From Aquibaculum sediminis (lineage in GTDB: Bacteria > Pseudomonadota > Alphaproteobacteria > Kiloniellales > DSM-21159), in contig NZ_JBFCVK010000005.1 in the NCBI RefSeq assembly GCF_040712085.1, forward strand, positions 124,001 through 188,000: a stretch of DNA of 64,000 nt. Reading direction: 5' to 3'. The position numbers and the translations under genes were made by a program. Positions 29,823 to 39,072 of this stretch are shown here, piece after piece (positions within the stretch are counted from its first letter, which is position 1; each line of letters opens with the position of its first letter). The notes beneath the pieces were generated by a model, which made no database searches, had not been told where the DNA came from, and saw nothing but the letters and a program-made list of their open reading frames with translations.

Positions 29823-30725
29823 CTATTTGTCCATGCCGGGCAGCTTGACGCCCGAGAGGCTGGCATAAACGCGGGCCACGGTGGAATCGTCGCACTGTCC
29901 GAGCCCGATGCCCGCGGCCGCGAGGTACTGCTGCAGCGCCGCAGCCGAGAGCGGTGCCGGGAAGCGCTGCTCGCGCGCCGTGTCGGTGACGATGCCCAGA
30001 TCTTTGACGAAGATCTCCACCGCACTGCGCGGATGGGTGTCGCCAGCGATCACGTTGGGCATGCGGTTTTCGAACATGAAGGAGTTCGCCGCCGAGGTGG
30101 TAATCACGTCATAGACCTGCTGCAGGTCCAGACCCAGCTTCGCCGCCAGGGACATGGCTTCGGCGGCGGCGCAGAGATTGACGCCGGTCAGCACCTGGTT
30201 GACCAACTTCATCGAGGAGCCCTGACCCGATTCCTCCCCGAAGCGGAAGACATTGCCCGCCATCGCCTCCATGGCCGCCTCGCACTTGTCGAAGGCCGCC
30301 GGCGAGCCCGAGGCCATGACGGTGATGGTGCCTTCGTCCGCGCGAACATTGCCGCCGCTGATCGGGGAATCGAGGTGCTGCAGGCCCATCTCCGAGAGAC
30401 GCCGGCCCAACTCGCGCGAGTAGGAGGGAGGCACGGTGCTGCAGACCATGACCGTCGCGCCGGGCGCCAGGCGGGCCGCGCAGTTCTCGGCGCCGAAGAG
30501 CAGGTCTTCCACCTGGCCGGCATTGACCACCACAAGGATCAGCAGGTCGGCCCCATCGCAGGCGGCACCAGCCGAGTTGGATACGGGATCACCCAGGGCC
30601 TCAAGCCGTTCAGCCACGATATCGACGCCGGTCGTGGGAATGCCGGCCTTGCGCAGACAGCGGGCCATGCCCAGCCCCATTGCGCCCAGTCCAACCAGCA
30701 CTGCCTTCTCGATCTTCTCCGCCAT
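29823..30725 (-). CDS. L-threonate dehydrogenase-like NAD-dependent oxidoreductase
   Basis: 300-residue member of the 3-hydroxyisobutyrate dehydrogenase family. Rossmann motif GLGAMGLGMARCLRKAG (about 12-28), DSPISGG near residue 125 and the catalytic Lys in SSMKLVNQ are visible. The stretches AAAEAMSLAAKLGLD, MFENRMPNV and AVEIFVKDLGIV follow the LtnD pattern closely. Family knowledge gives oxidation of L-threonate to the 2-oxo acid; the usual partner genes otnK, otnC and otnI are not adjacent. Confidence 0.82.
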   Translation of the reverse strand: MAEKIEKAVLVGLGAMGLGMARCLRKAGIPTTGVDIVAERLEALGDPVSNSAGAACDGADLLILVVVNAGQVEDLLFGAENCAARLAPGATVMVCSTVPPSYSRELGRRLSEMGLQHLDSPISGGNVRADEGTITVMASGSPAAFDKCEAAMEAMAGNVFRFGEESGQGSSMKLVNQVLTGVNLCAAAEAMSLAAKLGLDLQQVYDVITTSAANSFMFENRMPNVIAGDTHPRSAVEIFVKDLGIVTDTAREQRFPAPLSAAALQQYLAAAGIGLGQCDDSTVARVYASLSGVKLPGMDK

Positions 30726-30794
30726 GCCTTCTTCCTCCTCTGTCCGGTGCTTGTTTTTGTCCGATGAATGATACTTGGCGCATCCTATCGCGCT

Positions 30795-31967
30795 TTAAGC
30801 ACTTTCGGCAAAGAGCTCACGCCCGATAAGCCAGCGTCGGATTTCACTGGTGCCGGCACCGATCTCGTAGAGCTTGGCGTCGCGCAGCAAACGGCCGGTG
30901 GGATAGTCGTTTATGTATCCGTTGCCGCCGAGGATCTGAATGGCATCAAGCGCCATCTGCGTCGCCTTCTCCGCCGAATAGAGGATGGTGCCGGCCGCGT
31001 CCTTGCGCGTGGTCTCGCCGCGGTCGCAGGCCTTGGCCACCGCGTAGACATAGGCCCGGCAGGCATTCATCGTCGTGTACATGTCGGCCAGCTTGCCCTG
31101 GACCAGCTGGAACTCGCCGATGGCCTGGCCGAACTGCTTGCGCTCGTGCACGTAGGGCACGACCACATCCATGCAGGCCTGCATGATGCCGACCGGCCCG
31201 GCGGCCAGCACGGCGCGTTCATAGTCCAGACCGCTCATCAGCACGTTCACGCCCTTGCCCACGGCGCCCAGCACGTTCTCCTCGGGCACCTCGCAGTCCT
31301 GGAACAGCAGTTCACAGGTGGGCGAGCCGCGCATGCCGAGCTTGTCCAGCTTCTGGGCGATGGAGAAGCCCTTGAAGCCCTTCTCCACCAGGAAGGCAGT
31401 GATGCCGCGCGGGCCGGCCTCGGGATCGGTCTTGGCATAGACCACCAGGGTCTCTGCTTCGCTGGCGTTGGTGATCCACATCTTGCTGCCGTTCAGGATC
31501 CAGCGGTCGCCCTTCTTTTCGGCCCGGGTCTTCATGGAGACCACGTCGGAGCCGGCTCCCGGCTCGCTCATGGCCAGGGAGCCGACGTGCTCGCCGGAGA
31601 TCAGCTTCGGCAGATAGCGGCGCTTCTGCTCCTCGGTGCCGTTGCGGCGGATCTGGTTGATGCAGAGGTTGGAATGCGCGCCGTAGGACAGACCCACCGA
31701 AGCACTGGCCCGGCTGACCTCCTCCATGGCCACCACGTGCTCGAGATAGCCGAGCCCGGAGCCGCCGTAGTCTTCCTCCACGGTGATGCCGTGCAGGCCC
31801 AGGTCTCCCATCTTCGGCCAGAGGTGACGCGGAAAGCGGTCCTCGCGGTCGATCTCGGCGGCGAGCGGCGCGATCTCCTCGGCGGCAAAGCCGGTTACGC
31901 TTTCGCGCAGCATGTCGGCCGTTTCACCGAGATCGAAGTTGAGGCTTGGCAGACGATTGGGGATCAT
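30795..31967 (-). CDS. ivd: Isovaleryl-CoA dehydrogenase
   Basis: 390-residue flavoenzyme of leucine degradation (isovaleryl-CoA to 3-methylcrotonyl-CoA). The N-terminal region LNFDLGETADMLRESV, SLAMSEPGAGSDVVSMKT and GSKMWITN are strong IVD signatures. The catalytic Glu is in the loop GLDYERAVLAAGPVGIMQ, with glycine (GAGTSEIRR) where straight-chain enzymes carry their base. This pattern separates IVD from other acyl-CoA dehydrogenases. The rest of the leucine pathway is not in the window. Confidence 0.95.
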   Translation of the reverse strand: MIPNRLPSLNFDLGETADMLRESVTGFAAEEIAPLAAEIDREDRFPRHLWPKMGDLGLHGITVEEDYGGSGLGYLEHVVAMEEVSRASASVGLSYGAHSNLCINQIRRNGTEEQKRRYLPKLISGEHVGSLAMSEPGAGSDVVSMKTRAEKKGDRWILNGSKMWITNASEAETLVVYAKTDPEAGPRGITAFLVEKGFKGFSIAQKLDKLGMRGSPTCELLFQDCEVPEENVLGAVGKGVNVLMSGLDYERAVLAAGPVGIMQACMDVVVPYVHERKQFGQAIGEFQLVQGKLADMYTTMNACRAYVYAVAKACDRGETTRKDAAGTILYSAEKATQMALDAIQILGGNGYINDYPTGRLLRDAKLYEIGAGTSEIRRWLIGRELFAESA

Positions 31968-31998
31968 GCTCGCTCCTTTCGGGCTGGCGCCCTTGCTC

Positions 31999-32460
31999 TC
32001 AACCGGCGCGCTGGATGCCGGGATGGCCTTCGATGCGCATCATGGTCTGCTGCATCTTGGCACAGAGGCTCTCGCGCCCCTGCTTGGAGGCATAGACCTC
32101 CACGTCACAGATGGTCAGGCGCCGGCCGGGCTTGATCACACGGCCCAGCGCACGCAAGGCCTCGCCGTCAGCCGGGGCGAGGAAGTTGATCTTGAACTCC
32201 ACCGTCATCACAGAGGCCTCCGGCGGGTAGAGGCTGTAGGCCGCATAGCCACCGGCAGAATCGGCGATGGTGGAGAGGACACCACCGTGGAAGAAGCCGT
32301 GCTGCTGCGCCAGATGCTCCGAAAAGGGCAGCGCGATGGCCACCTCGCCCGGGGCGACCTCCGTCAGGCGCGCGCCCAAGGTGGCCATGATCTGCTGACG
32401 GGAAAAGGAGTCGCGTACCCGCTGCTCGAAGTCCTCGTCATACGACGTCCACTGGCTCAC
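31999..32460 (-). CDS. PaaI-family hotdog thioesterase
   Basis: 153-residue acyl-CoA thioesterase. The hotdog signature HGGVLSTIADSAGGYAAY (about 59-76) includes the catalytic-type acidic residue D69, and the second strand TVEFKINFLAPA is typical. It lies 31 bases upstream of ivd on the same strand and may be cotranscribed, clearing acyl-CoA intermediates. That is an inference. Confidence 0.88.
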   Translation of the reverse strand: MSQWTSYDEDFEQRVRDSFSRQQIMATLGARLTEVAPGEVAIALPFSEHLAQQHGFFHGGVLSTIADSAGGYAAYSLYPPEASVMTVEFKINFLAPADGEALRALGRVIKPGRRLTICDVEVYASKQGRESLCAKMQQTMMRIEGHPGIQRAG

Positions 32461-32634
32461 GAACGGCCTCCCTTTTTCGTTACCCTGCTTTCGTAGCGCG
32501 GCGGGCGCCCAGGGTCATCAACAGACTGCCGACATGCCTTGCCTTCGGAGGGCAGCCCATCGGGTTGCTGGACGCCCTTCGTCGCGACTGTTACTTGAAC
32601 GCACGCCCTTCGATGCCTTCGGGAACACCGTAAT

Positions 32635-33222
32635 TTGAGCCCGCTTCGCCGCCTCTACGACTGGACGCTCCGCATGTCGGCGCATCGTCATGCGCTGGCC
32701 GTGCTTTTCCTCATCGCTGCGATCGAGGCCTCGGTTTTCCCAATTCCTCCGGACGTGCTGATCATTCCGATGATCCTGGCGGCACGCGACAAGGCCTGGC
32801 TGATCGCCCTGGTGGCAACCGCCGGCTCGGTGCTCGGCGGCTTCCTCGGCTACGGCATCGGCTGGGGCCTCTTCGAGACGCTGGGCAGGCCGGTGCTCGA
32901 GTTCTATGGCTATGCCGGCAAGTTCGCGGATTTCGCCGCGGCCTACAATGAATGGGGCGCCTGGATCGTGGCCGGCGCCGGCTTCACGCCCTTCCCCTAC
33001 AAGGTCATCACCATCGCCAGCGGCGCCACCAACCTCGACCCCTGGGTCTTCGCGCTGGCATCCCTCGTGTCCCGCGCCGGGCGCTTTTTCCTGGTCGCAG
33101 CGCTGCTCTACTGGTTCGGTCCGGCGATCCGCCGCTTCATCGAAGCCTGGCTGCCGCAGTTGACGGCGCTCTTCTTCGTTCTCCTGTTCGGCGGCTTTCT
33201 GGCCCTGCGTTATGTCTTTTGA
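32635..33222 (+). CDS. YqaA-type VTT/DedA-like inner-membrane protein
   Basis: 195 residues with four to five membrane segments and a TTG start (MSPLRRLYDWTLRMSAHRHA), which is the common N-terminus of this family. The conserved VFPIPPDVLIIPMILA and GYGIGWGLFETLGRP follow, then PFPYKVITIASGA. VTT proteins scramble or transport lipids, but the role of YqaA is not settled. It heads a YqaA-DsbB-Coq7 cluster often kept together in alphaproteobacteria. Confidence 0.9.
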   Translation: MSPLRRLYDWTLRMSAHRHALAVLFLIAAIEASVFPIPPDVLIIPMILAARDKAWLIALVATAGSVLGGFLGYGIGWGLFETLGRPVLEFYGYAGKFADFAAAYNEWGAWIVAGAGFTPFPYKVITIASGATNLDPWVFALASLVSRAGRFFLVAALLYWFGPAIRRFIEAWLPQLTALFFVLLFGGFLALRYVF

Positions 33223-33240
33223 GCGGCCGCGCCAGGGCCT

Positions 33241-33747
33241 ATGTTCTCCCGCATGAAGCCTACGGCCACCCTAACCCGTTTGCTGCCGCTGCTCGTCTTG
33301 CTGGGCAGCGGCGGTGCCCTGCTGGGCGCACTCTTCTTCCAGTACGGCATGGACCTGGCACCCTGCGCGCTGTGCCATGACCAGCGCTATGCCCACGTCG
33401 GCGCCCTGCTGGCTGCGCTGCTGGCATTGCTCAGCGCCGGACAGCTCAGGCTGCTGCTGACAGGTCTGGCCGGGCTGGCGCTGCTGACAGGGGCTGGCAT
33501 CGCCGGCTATCATGTGGGCATCGAGCAGGGTTGGTGGCCCGGCCCCGCAGGCTGTTCGGCCCCGGCCTTCGACGGCCTCAGCATCGATGAACTGCGCAGC
33601 GCCCTGGAGTCCGCTCCCGTGGTCCGCTGCGACGAGGTGCCCTGGTCCTTCCTGGGAATTTCCATGGCAGGCTACAACTTCCTGCTCTCCCTCGCCCTCG
33701 GCCTGCTGGTCCTGGGCGGAGCAGCCCGACGCTGGAGAACGGCATGA
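33241..33747 (+). CDS. dsbB: DsbB-type disulfide bond formation protein
   Basis: 168-residue inner-membrane protein that reoxidises DsbA and passes electrons to quinone. Four membrane segments with the periplasmic cysteine pairs C42-C45 (PCALC) and C105...C130 (GCSAP, RCDEVPWSFLG). Start is 18 bases after the previous stop. It overlaps coq7 by 4 bases, which links disulfide chemistry to the ubiquinone pathway on one transcript. Confidence 0.92.
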   Translation: MFSRMKPTATLTRLLPLLVLLGSGGALLGALFFQYGMDLAPCALCHDQRYAHVGALLAALLALLSAGQLRLLLTGLAGLALLTGAGIAGYHVGIEQGWWPGPAGCSAPAFDGLSIDELRSALESAPVVRCDEVPWSFLGISMAGYNFLLSLALGLLVLGGAARRWRTA

Positions 33748-34334
33748 GCGAGCCCGACGCCCCAGACACCGCAAAGAGCAAGGCGCCGCGACGCGCCTAT
33801 CGTCCCGGCGATCTGGAACCGCAAGAGCGGCTGGAACGCCTGCTGCGCGTGGACCATGCCGGCGAGTACGGGGCCAAGCGCATCTATGAGGGTCAGCTTG
33901 CGGTCCTGGGCAGCGGCAAGAGCGGGCCGGTGCTGCGCCACATGCACGAGCAGGAAGTGGAGCATCTGCGCACCTTCGAAACCCTGCTGCCCGAACGCCG
34001 CGTGCGCCCCACCCTGCTGCAGCCGGTCTGGCACGTGGCCGGCTTCGCGCTCGGTGCCGCCACCGCCATGATGGGCGAGCGGGCTGCCATGGCCTGCACC
34101 GTCGCCATCGAGGAGGTGATCGACGAGCACTATGCCGAGCAGGCGCAAGAGCTGGAGAATGCCCCGGAAGAGTCGGAGCTGCGCGAGACCATCGAGCGCT
34201 TCCGCGCCGAGGAACTGGAGCACCGCGACATCGGCCTGGAGCACGAAGCCGAGCGGACCCCGGGCTACGAGGTGCTCTCCGGCCTGATCAAGGCAGGCTC
34301 GCGCGCGGCGATCTGGCTGAGCAAGCGGGTATAA
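33744..34334 (+). CDS. coq7: Ubiquinone biosynthesis di-iron hydroxylase Coq7
   Basis: Hydroxylates demethoxyubiquinone. 196 residues with an early 15-residue charged lead and then the ferritin-like four-helix bundle. Di-iron ligands are visible: E41 (HAGEYGA), E71 and H74 (EVEHL), E near 123 (IEEVIDEHY) and E/H near 158-165 (RAEELEHRD). The short form of about 170-200 residues is normal for alphaproteobacteria. Confidence 0.96.
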   Translation: MSEPDAPDTAKSKAPRRAYRPGDLEPQERLERLLRVDHAGEYGAKRIYEGQLAVLGSGKSGPVLRHMHEQEVEHLRTFETLLPERRVRPTLLQPVWHVAGFALGAATAMMGERAAMACTVAIEEVIDEHYAEQAQELENAPEESELRETIERFRAEELEHRDIGLEHEAERTPGYEVLSGLIKAGSRAAIWLSKRV

Positions 34335-34343
34335 GCCCCGGAC

Positions 34344-34901
34344 TCAGGCCTCCAGTTCGGAGTCCCAGTAGAGGAAGTCGGACCAGCTTTCGTGCAAAAA
34401 GCCCGGCGGAAAGCCGCGGCCGTTCTCCTGCAACCGAAATGTGCTGGGCGGCACCGGTTCGGTCATCAAGGTCATGCCGCATTCGCGCAGCAGTTTGCTG
34501 CCCTTTTCCAGATTGCAGTCCTGGCAGGCGGTGACCACGTTCTGCCAAGTGGTGCGCCCACCGCGCGAGCGCGGCAGCACGTGGTCGAAGGTCAGATCTT
34601 CGGAGGGATAGTTATCGCCGCAGTACTGGCAGCGAAAACGATCACGCAGAAAGACGTTGAAGCGGGTAAAGGCCGGGCGTCGATCGAGGTGCACATATTC
34701 CTTGAGGGAAATGACACTGGGCAGGCGCATGGCGAAGCTGGGCGAGTGCACCTCCCGATCGTACTCGGAGACGATGTTCACCCGCTCGAGGAAGACGGCC
34801 TTGATCGCATCCTGCCAGCCCCAGAGCGACAGGGGGAAGTAGCTCAAGGGACGAAAATCCGCATTGAGTACAAGGGCAGGAAAACTTTCGGCCGTGGCCA
34901 C
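34344..34901 (-). CDS. HNH endonuclease family protein
   Basis: 185 residues. The HNH core runs from CQYCG (about 92-96) through LTFDHVLPRSRGG to ACQDCN, giving two CxxC zinc knuckles and the catalytic histidine. Small free-standing HNH proteins of this kind are common in bacterial chromosomes and conserved in alphaproteobacteria. Their role is not settled; it need not be mobile. It converges on coq7 with 9 bases between stops. Confidence 0.9.
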   Translation of the reverse strand: MATAESFPALVLNADFRPLSYFPLSLWGWQDAIKAVFLERVNIVSEYDREVHSPSFAMRLPSVISLKEYVHLDRRPAFTRFNVFLRDRFRCQYCGDNYPSEDLTFDHVLPRSRGGRTTWQNVVTACQDCNLEKGSKLLRECGMTLMTEPVPPSTFRLQENGRGFPPGFLHESWSDFLYWDSELEA

Positions 34902-35030
34902 GCAGATTCCTCCTGCTTCTGCCCGGCCAAAAAATCGCCGGACCTTGTTTTCTTACCCCGCTACTCGATTATCCACAAGATGTTGTGACGCCGGTCACAA
35001 AGTCTTCATAGAGCCGCCCAAGCCGCCGCG

Positions 35031-35696
35031 TCAGCCCTCCCGCAGCACCTTGAGCAGGAAGCGCGCCGCCAACTCCAGCCCCGGCTGATCGATGCCGTGC
35101 CCCAGCCCCGGCCGGGCATGGGCTTCCACCGGCACTTCGGCCGCGCGCAAGGCTTGCTCCGCCGCGCCCATGGCGGTGAAGGGCACCACCTCGTCCGCCT
35201 CGCCGTGAACCAGCAGCACCGGCGGACGCGCGGCGATCTCGTCTGCCAGGCGCTCGGGCGCTAACAGATGCCCGGAACAGCCCACAATGCCGGCAAGCGG
35301 CTTGTCGCGACGCAGGGCGGTGTGCAGCGCCATCATGCAGCCCTGGCTGAAGCCGAAGAGGGCGACCCGGCTTGCGTCCAGCCCGTGGCGCTTGAGCTCC
35401 GCATCCAGGAAAACGTCGAGCGCCGCACGCGCACTTTCCGCACCGGCCAGCATGGCCGCGGGAGAGCGATCCTGCAGGCTGAACCACTGCCGACCCATGG
35501 GCGCCATGTCACAGGGCTGCGGCGCGTCGGGAGAGACGAAGGCCGTGTCCGGGAAGAGCTGGGCCAGCACCGGCGCCAAGCCGATGAGATCGTTCCCGTC
35601 GGCCCCCAGGCCGTGCAGGAAAACCACCAGGCTGTCGGCCTTGCCGCCGCTGGCCGGCTCGTGACGGGGGCCGGTGAGCTCTATCGAAGGGGTCAT
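35031..35696 (-). CDS. Alpha/beta hydrolase of the carboxylesterase/phospholipase type
   Basis: 221-residue alpha/beta hydrolase. The nucleophile elbow is GFSQGCM (S near 119), the acid is in HGEADEVVPF and the histidine in LGHGID. The oxyanion region VVFLHGLGADGND near residue 24 fits the family of small esterases of 220 residues. It may hydrolyse acyl-thioester or short lysophospholipid substrates; substrate is not predictable. Confidence 0.9.
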   Translation of the reverse strand: MTPSIELTGPRHEPASGGKADSLVVFLHGLGADGNDLIGLAPVLAQLFPDTAFVSPDAPQPCDMAPMGRQWFSLQDRSPAAMLAGAESARAALDVFLDAELKRHGLDASRVALFGFSQGCMMALHTALRRDKPLAGIVGCSGHLLAPERLADEIAARPPVLLVHGEADEVVPFTAMGAAEQALRAAEVPVEAHARPGLGHGIDQPGLELAARFLLKVLREG

Positions 35697-35774
35697 GAAA
35701 CATCTCGCTGAAGTGGATCGGATCGGAGGCGGGTCGCACGCTGCGCCTTCGTGTGGCGAAGCCCGCAGCCGGCG

Positions 35775-36434
35775 TCAAGCCACCCCGGAGCCTTCCGCCC
35801 CGGCCGGCAGCATGGCGTAGCGCCGATAGTGCCACAGCATCCTGGCCGCCACAGACCGGAGCGGTTTCCAAGCCTCCGCGCTCGCACGCAGCGCCTTGCC
35901 ATTAGGACGCTCGTCCAGGCCGCGCAGATTCTGCAGCCCCAGCATCAGGCCCACATCCTCCCCGGGGAAGACATCGGGCCGACCGTGGGAGAAGAGCAGA
36001 TAGCACTCCGCCGACCAACGCCCGAGGCCCTTGACCTGCACCAAACGATCAACGGCGGTTTCGTCATCCAGGGCATCGAGCTCCGCGAGATCGAGTTCAC
36101 CACTCTGCAGCAACTCCGCAAGCGAGCGGGCATAGCGCGCCTTCTGGCGCGACAGCCCGGCACCGCGCAGGCTGTCCTCATCGAAGGTGAGCAGGCGTTC
36201 CGGCTCCAAAGGCGCTGCCAGCGCCTCGAGACGGCTCCAGATTGCCGCCGCGGAGGCGAGCGAGACCTGCTGCGCCACGATGATGCGCAACAGCGTCTCG
36301 AAACCCGGCGGCCGGTAGCGCAGGGGCGGCGAACCCGCCTGCTCCAGCGCGCGGGCAAAGTCGCCGTCCATGGCAGCCAACTGCTCCACGGCCGCGGACA
36401 GCGTTTCCTCGGTAATGCGTTCGATCTGTCTCAT
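35775..36434 (-). CDS. DNA-3-methyladenine glycosylase II-like (AlkA/HhH-GPD)
   Basis: 219-residue base-excision repair enzyme. The helix-hairpin-helix LVQVKGLGRWSAECYLLF (about 134-151) is followed by the catalytic Asp in PGEDVGLM (about 159-166). IVAQQVSLASAAAIWSRLE is the AlkA-type substrate helix. It removes alkylated purines from DNA. It starts 91 bases from the divergent gluQ gene. Confidence 0.93.
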   Translation of the reverse strand: MRQIERITEETLSAAVEQLAAMDGDFARALEQAGSPPLRYRPPGFETLLRIIVAQQVSLASAAAIWSRLEALAAPLEPERLLTFDEDSLRGAGLSRQKARYARSLAELLQSGELDLAELDALDDETAVDRLVQVKGLGRWSAECYLLFSHGRPDVFPGEDVGLMLGLQNLRGLDERPNGKALRASAEAWKPLRSVAARMLWHYRRYAMLPAGAEGSGVA

Positions 36435-36524
36435 GCAGGCAGTTTAGACGAAACCACCCGGCCCTGTCGCGGCGGACCTGCCGCGGCGCTGGACGCTGCA
36501 GCCGCCGCTCGCTATGTCGGGGCC

Positions 36525-37358
36525 ATGCCCGAGACCACCCGCTTCGCGCCCTCGCCCAGCGGCCAGTTGCACCTGGGTCATGCCTTTTCCGCGCTCTTTG
36601 CCGCCCGGACCGCGCAGAGTGGGCGCTTTCTGCTGCGCCTGGAAGACATCGACCGGGGCCGCTGCCGCGCAGAATTCGAGACCGCGCTCCTGGATGACCT
36701 GGCCTGGCTGGGACTGCGCTGGGAGGAACCGCCGCTGCGGCAGTCCGAGCGCTTTCCGGCCTATCGCGATGCCCTGGAGCGCCTGCGCGCGCTGGGCCTG
36801 GTCTATCCCTGCTTCTGCACCCGGCGCGCCATCGCGGAAGAAATCGCCCGGGCCGACAGCGCGCCGCACGGCCCCGACGGGCCGCTCTACCCCGGTCTCT
36901 GTCGCGGCCTCTCCGACAGCGAAAGGCAGGAGCGACTTGCCGCCGGCGAAAGCCACGCCTGGCGACTGAACGTGGAGCAGGCCCGGCAGCGCAGCGGACC
37001 CCTCACCTGGCTGGACCTTGACGAGGGCGAACAGGTGGCACGGCCCGAACTCCTGGGCGATGTGGTGCTGGCCCGCAGGGACATCCCGACCAGCTACCAT
37101 CTGGCCGTGGTGGTGGACGATGCGGCGCAGGAGATCACGCTGGTGACGCGGGGTGTGGACCTGTTCCACGCCACGCATATGCACCGCCTGCTGCAGGCGC
37201 TGCTCGATCTGCCCGTGCCGCGCTGGCATCACCACCGCCTCATCACCGACGCAGACGGCAAGCGCCTGGCCAAGCGGCACGACTCCCTCTCTCTGAAGGC
37301 CCTGCGCGCAGCCGGCCGCAGCCCGACGGAGGTTCGGGCCATGGTCGGCATGGACTGA
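36525..37358 (+). CDS. gluQ: Glutamyl-Q tRNA(Asp) synthetase
   Basis: Transfers glutamate to queuosine-34 of tRNA-Asp. 277 residues, a truncated glutamyl-tRNA synthetase without anticodon-binding domain. The HIGH-type motif is in RFAPSPSGQLHLGH (5-18), the KMSK-type is KRLAKRH near 247, and the zinc cysteines are in YPCFCTRRA and YPGLCRG. The start at 36525 gives the standard MPETTRFAPSP; a very long in-frame upstream extension is a non-coding reading frame. Confidence 0.96.
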   Translation: MPETTRFAPSPSGQLHLGHAFSALFAARTAQSGRFLLRLEDIDRGRCRAEFETALLDDLAWLGLRWEEPPLRQSERFPAYRDALERLRALGLVYPCFCTRRAIAEEIARADSAPHGPDGPLYPGLCRGLSDSERQERLAAGESHAWRLNVEQARQRSGPLTWLDLDEGEQVARPELLGDVVLARRDIPTSYHLAVVVDDAAQEITLVTRGVDLFHATHMHRLLQALLDLPVPRWHHHRLITDADGKRLAKRHDSLSLKALRAAGRSPTEVRAMVGMD

Positions 37359-37377
37359 ACGTCGTGCCGCCCTCGGC

Positions 37378-38169
37378 CTATGCGCCGGTGAAACGTGGCG
37401 CGCGCTTTTCCAGGAAGGCCGCAACGCCTTCGCGATAATCAGGGCTGCGGGCCGCTTCACGCTGCAGATCGCGCTCCAGGTCCAACTGCGCATCCATGTC
37501 GTTTGTGGCTGATTCCTGGATTGCCCGCTTGATCAGTCCCAGTGCCCGGGTCGGCTGCGTCGCGAGGTGGGCGCAGAGCTTTCGGGCTTCCGGCATCAAG
37601 TCCGCATCGTCATGCACCTGCCAGATCATGCCCCAGGCCTCGGCCTGCTGGGCGCTCACCGGCGTGCCCAACAGCGCCAGGGCCTTGGCCCGGGCTTCAC
37701 CCACAAGCCGCGGCAGGCTGAAGGTGCCGCCGCTGTCGGGCACCAGCCCGATCTTGCAGAAGGCCTGGATGAAGCGCGCCGAGCGCGCCGCCAGGACGAT
37801 GTCCGAAGCCAGTGCCACATTGGCACCGGCGCCGGCCGCCACACCATTGACGGCGCAGACCACCGGCTTGGGCAGGGCACGCAGGCGCCGCACGAGCGGA
37901 TTATAGAGCCGCTCCAGCGTCGCCCCCAGGTCGGGCGCCTCACCCTCGGTCGGAAAACCGCGGTCCGATAGATCCTGCCCGGCGCAGAAGCCTCGCCCCG
38001 CACCGGTGAGGAGCACGGCGCGGACCGCATCATCCTGCTCGGCCCGCTCCAGCGCCTCGATCAGGGCGCCGTGCAGTTCCTCGTTGAAGGCATTGAGCTT
38101 GTCCGGTCGGTTCAAGGTGATGCTGGCATAGCCGTCGGCCACCTCGTAGATGACGGGCTGAGTGTCCAC
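37378..38169 (-). CDS. Enoyl-CoA hydratase/isomerase, PaaG-like
   Basis: 263-residue crotonase from a GTG start (38169), 1 base beyond the stop of the upstream hydrolase and after GGGGAGG. The signature GRGFCAGQDLSDR and KIGLVPDSGGTFSLPRL follow the phenylacetate pathway isomerase PaaG (2-(1,2-epoxy-1,2-dihydrophenyl)acetyl-CoA isomerase). No other paa genes are near except a possible thioesterase 5 kb away, so a general acyl-CoA isomerase or hydratase is the safer call. It shares a transcript with the hydrolase. Confidence 0.85.
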   Translation of the reverse strand: MDTQPVIYEVADGYASITLNRPDKLNAFNEELHGALIEALERAEQDDAVRAVLLTGAGRGFCAGQDLSDRGFPTEGEAPDLGATLERLYNPLVRRLRALPKPVVCAVNGVAAGAGANVALASDIVLAARSARFIQAFCKIGLVPDSGGTFSLPRLVGEARAKALALLGTPVSAQQAEAWGMIWQVHDDADLMPEARKLCAHLATQPTRALGLIKRAIQESATNDMDAQLDLERDLQREAARSPDYREGVAAFLEKRAPRFTGA

Positions 38170-38170
38170 G

Positions 38171-38962
38171 TTAGTCGTCCTCCCCTTTGCGCGCAAAGTC
38201 GTCGATGAAAGCCGTGATCGCCGCCAGCACCTCCGCTTCGCACTCGCGATGCGGGTTGTGGCCGCAGCCGGGCAGGTCGAGGCGGCGACAGGGACCGGAA
38301 ACGCCCGCTTCGATCGCATCGATCTGCGCCATGGTGCCATACTCGTCGTCCTCGCCCTGGATCAAAAGCACCGGCGCCGTGATGCGCGGCAGGCAGTCCT
38401 CGATGTTCCAGTCGCGAAACTCCGGGCTCAGCCAGATGTCGTGCCAGCCGCGGAAGGTGGCTTCCGCATCGCGGTGATAGCGCGCCATGCGCCCGGCCAG
38501 ATCGCCCTCGAAGAAGGCCTTACCGGCCGCGCGGATGCCGGCAAGCGAGATCTCCTCCACGAAGACATGCGGCGCCATGGCCACAAGTCCCGCTATCGGT
38601 CGTTCGGCGAGCGCCGCATGGAGCAGGGCGATGGTCGCGCCATCGGAGTGCCCGACCAACAGCGGCCGCACGATTTCCAGCTTGTCCAGCAGCTCCGGCA
38701 GCGCCTCGAGCGCCTCCTCGTGCAGGTAGCGCGCGGTGCGCGGTTCGCGCAGCGGATCGGACCCGCCGAAGCCGTAGCGCGACCAGACCAGCAGCGAACA
38801 GCCGGTGGCCGCAGCCAGCGCCTCCGGGAAGTCGCGCCAGAGCTCTACGGCGCCCAATCCCTCGTGCAACAGCACGATAACCGGCCCGTCCGGGCGCCGG
38901 CCCGGCAGCAGTCGATACTCCAGGGCATGCCCCCGGATCGTGATGCGATCCAGTTCCGTCAC
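38171..38962 (-). CDS. Alpha/beta hydrolase
   Basis: 263-residue alpha/beta hydrolase. Visible triad: nucleophile elbow VGHSDGAT (S near 105), acid in LIQGEDDEYG (about 210) and H in GCGHNPH (about 237). HEGLGAVELWRDFP near residue 32 provides the oxyanion region. It is followed immediately by the PaaG-like gene, so the two may act on the same aromatic or acyl substrate. Substrate unknown. Confidence 0.9.
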   Translation of the reverse strand: MTELDRITIRGHALEYRLLPGRRPDGPVIVLLHEGLGAVELWRDFPEALAAATGCSLLVWSRYGFGGSDPLREPRTARYLHEEALEALPELLDKLEIVRPLLVGHSDGATIALLHAALAERPIAGLVAMAPHVFVEEISLAGIRAAGKAFFEGDLAGRMARYHRDAEATFRGWHDIWLSPEFRDWNIEDCLPRITAPVLLIQGEDDEYGTMAQIDAIEAGVSGPCRRLDLPGCGHNPHRECEAEVLAAITAFIDDFARKGEDD

Positions 38963-39072
38963 ACGCTCACCTCGGGATTCGTCGTCGCCCGATCCTTGAC
39001 CAGACGCGCCAGGGGATCAACGATCCCGACACGACAGGCCCGCGGCTGGATTCCGGCCTGCACAACCACCAG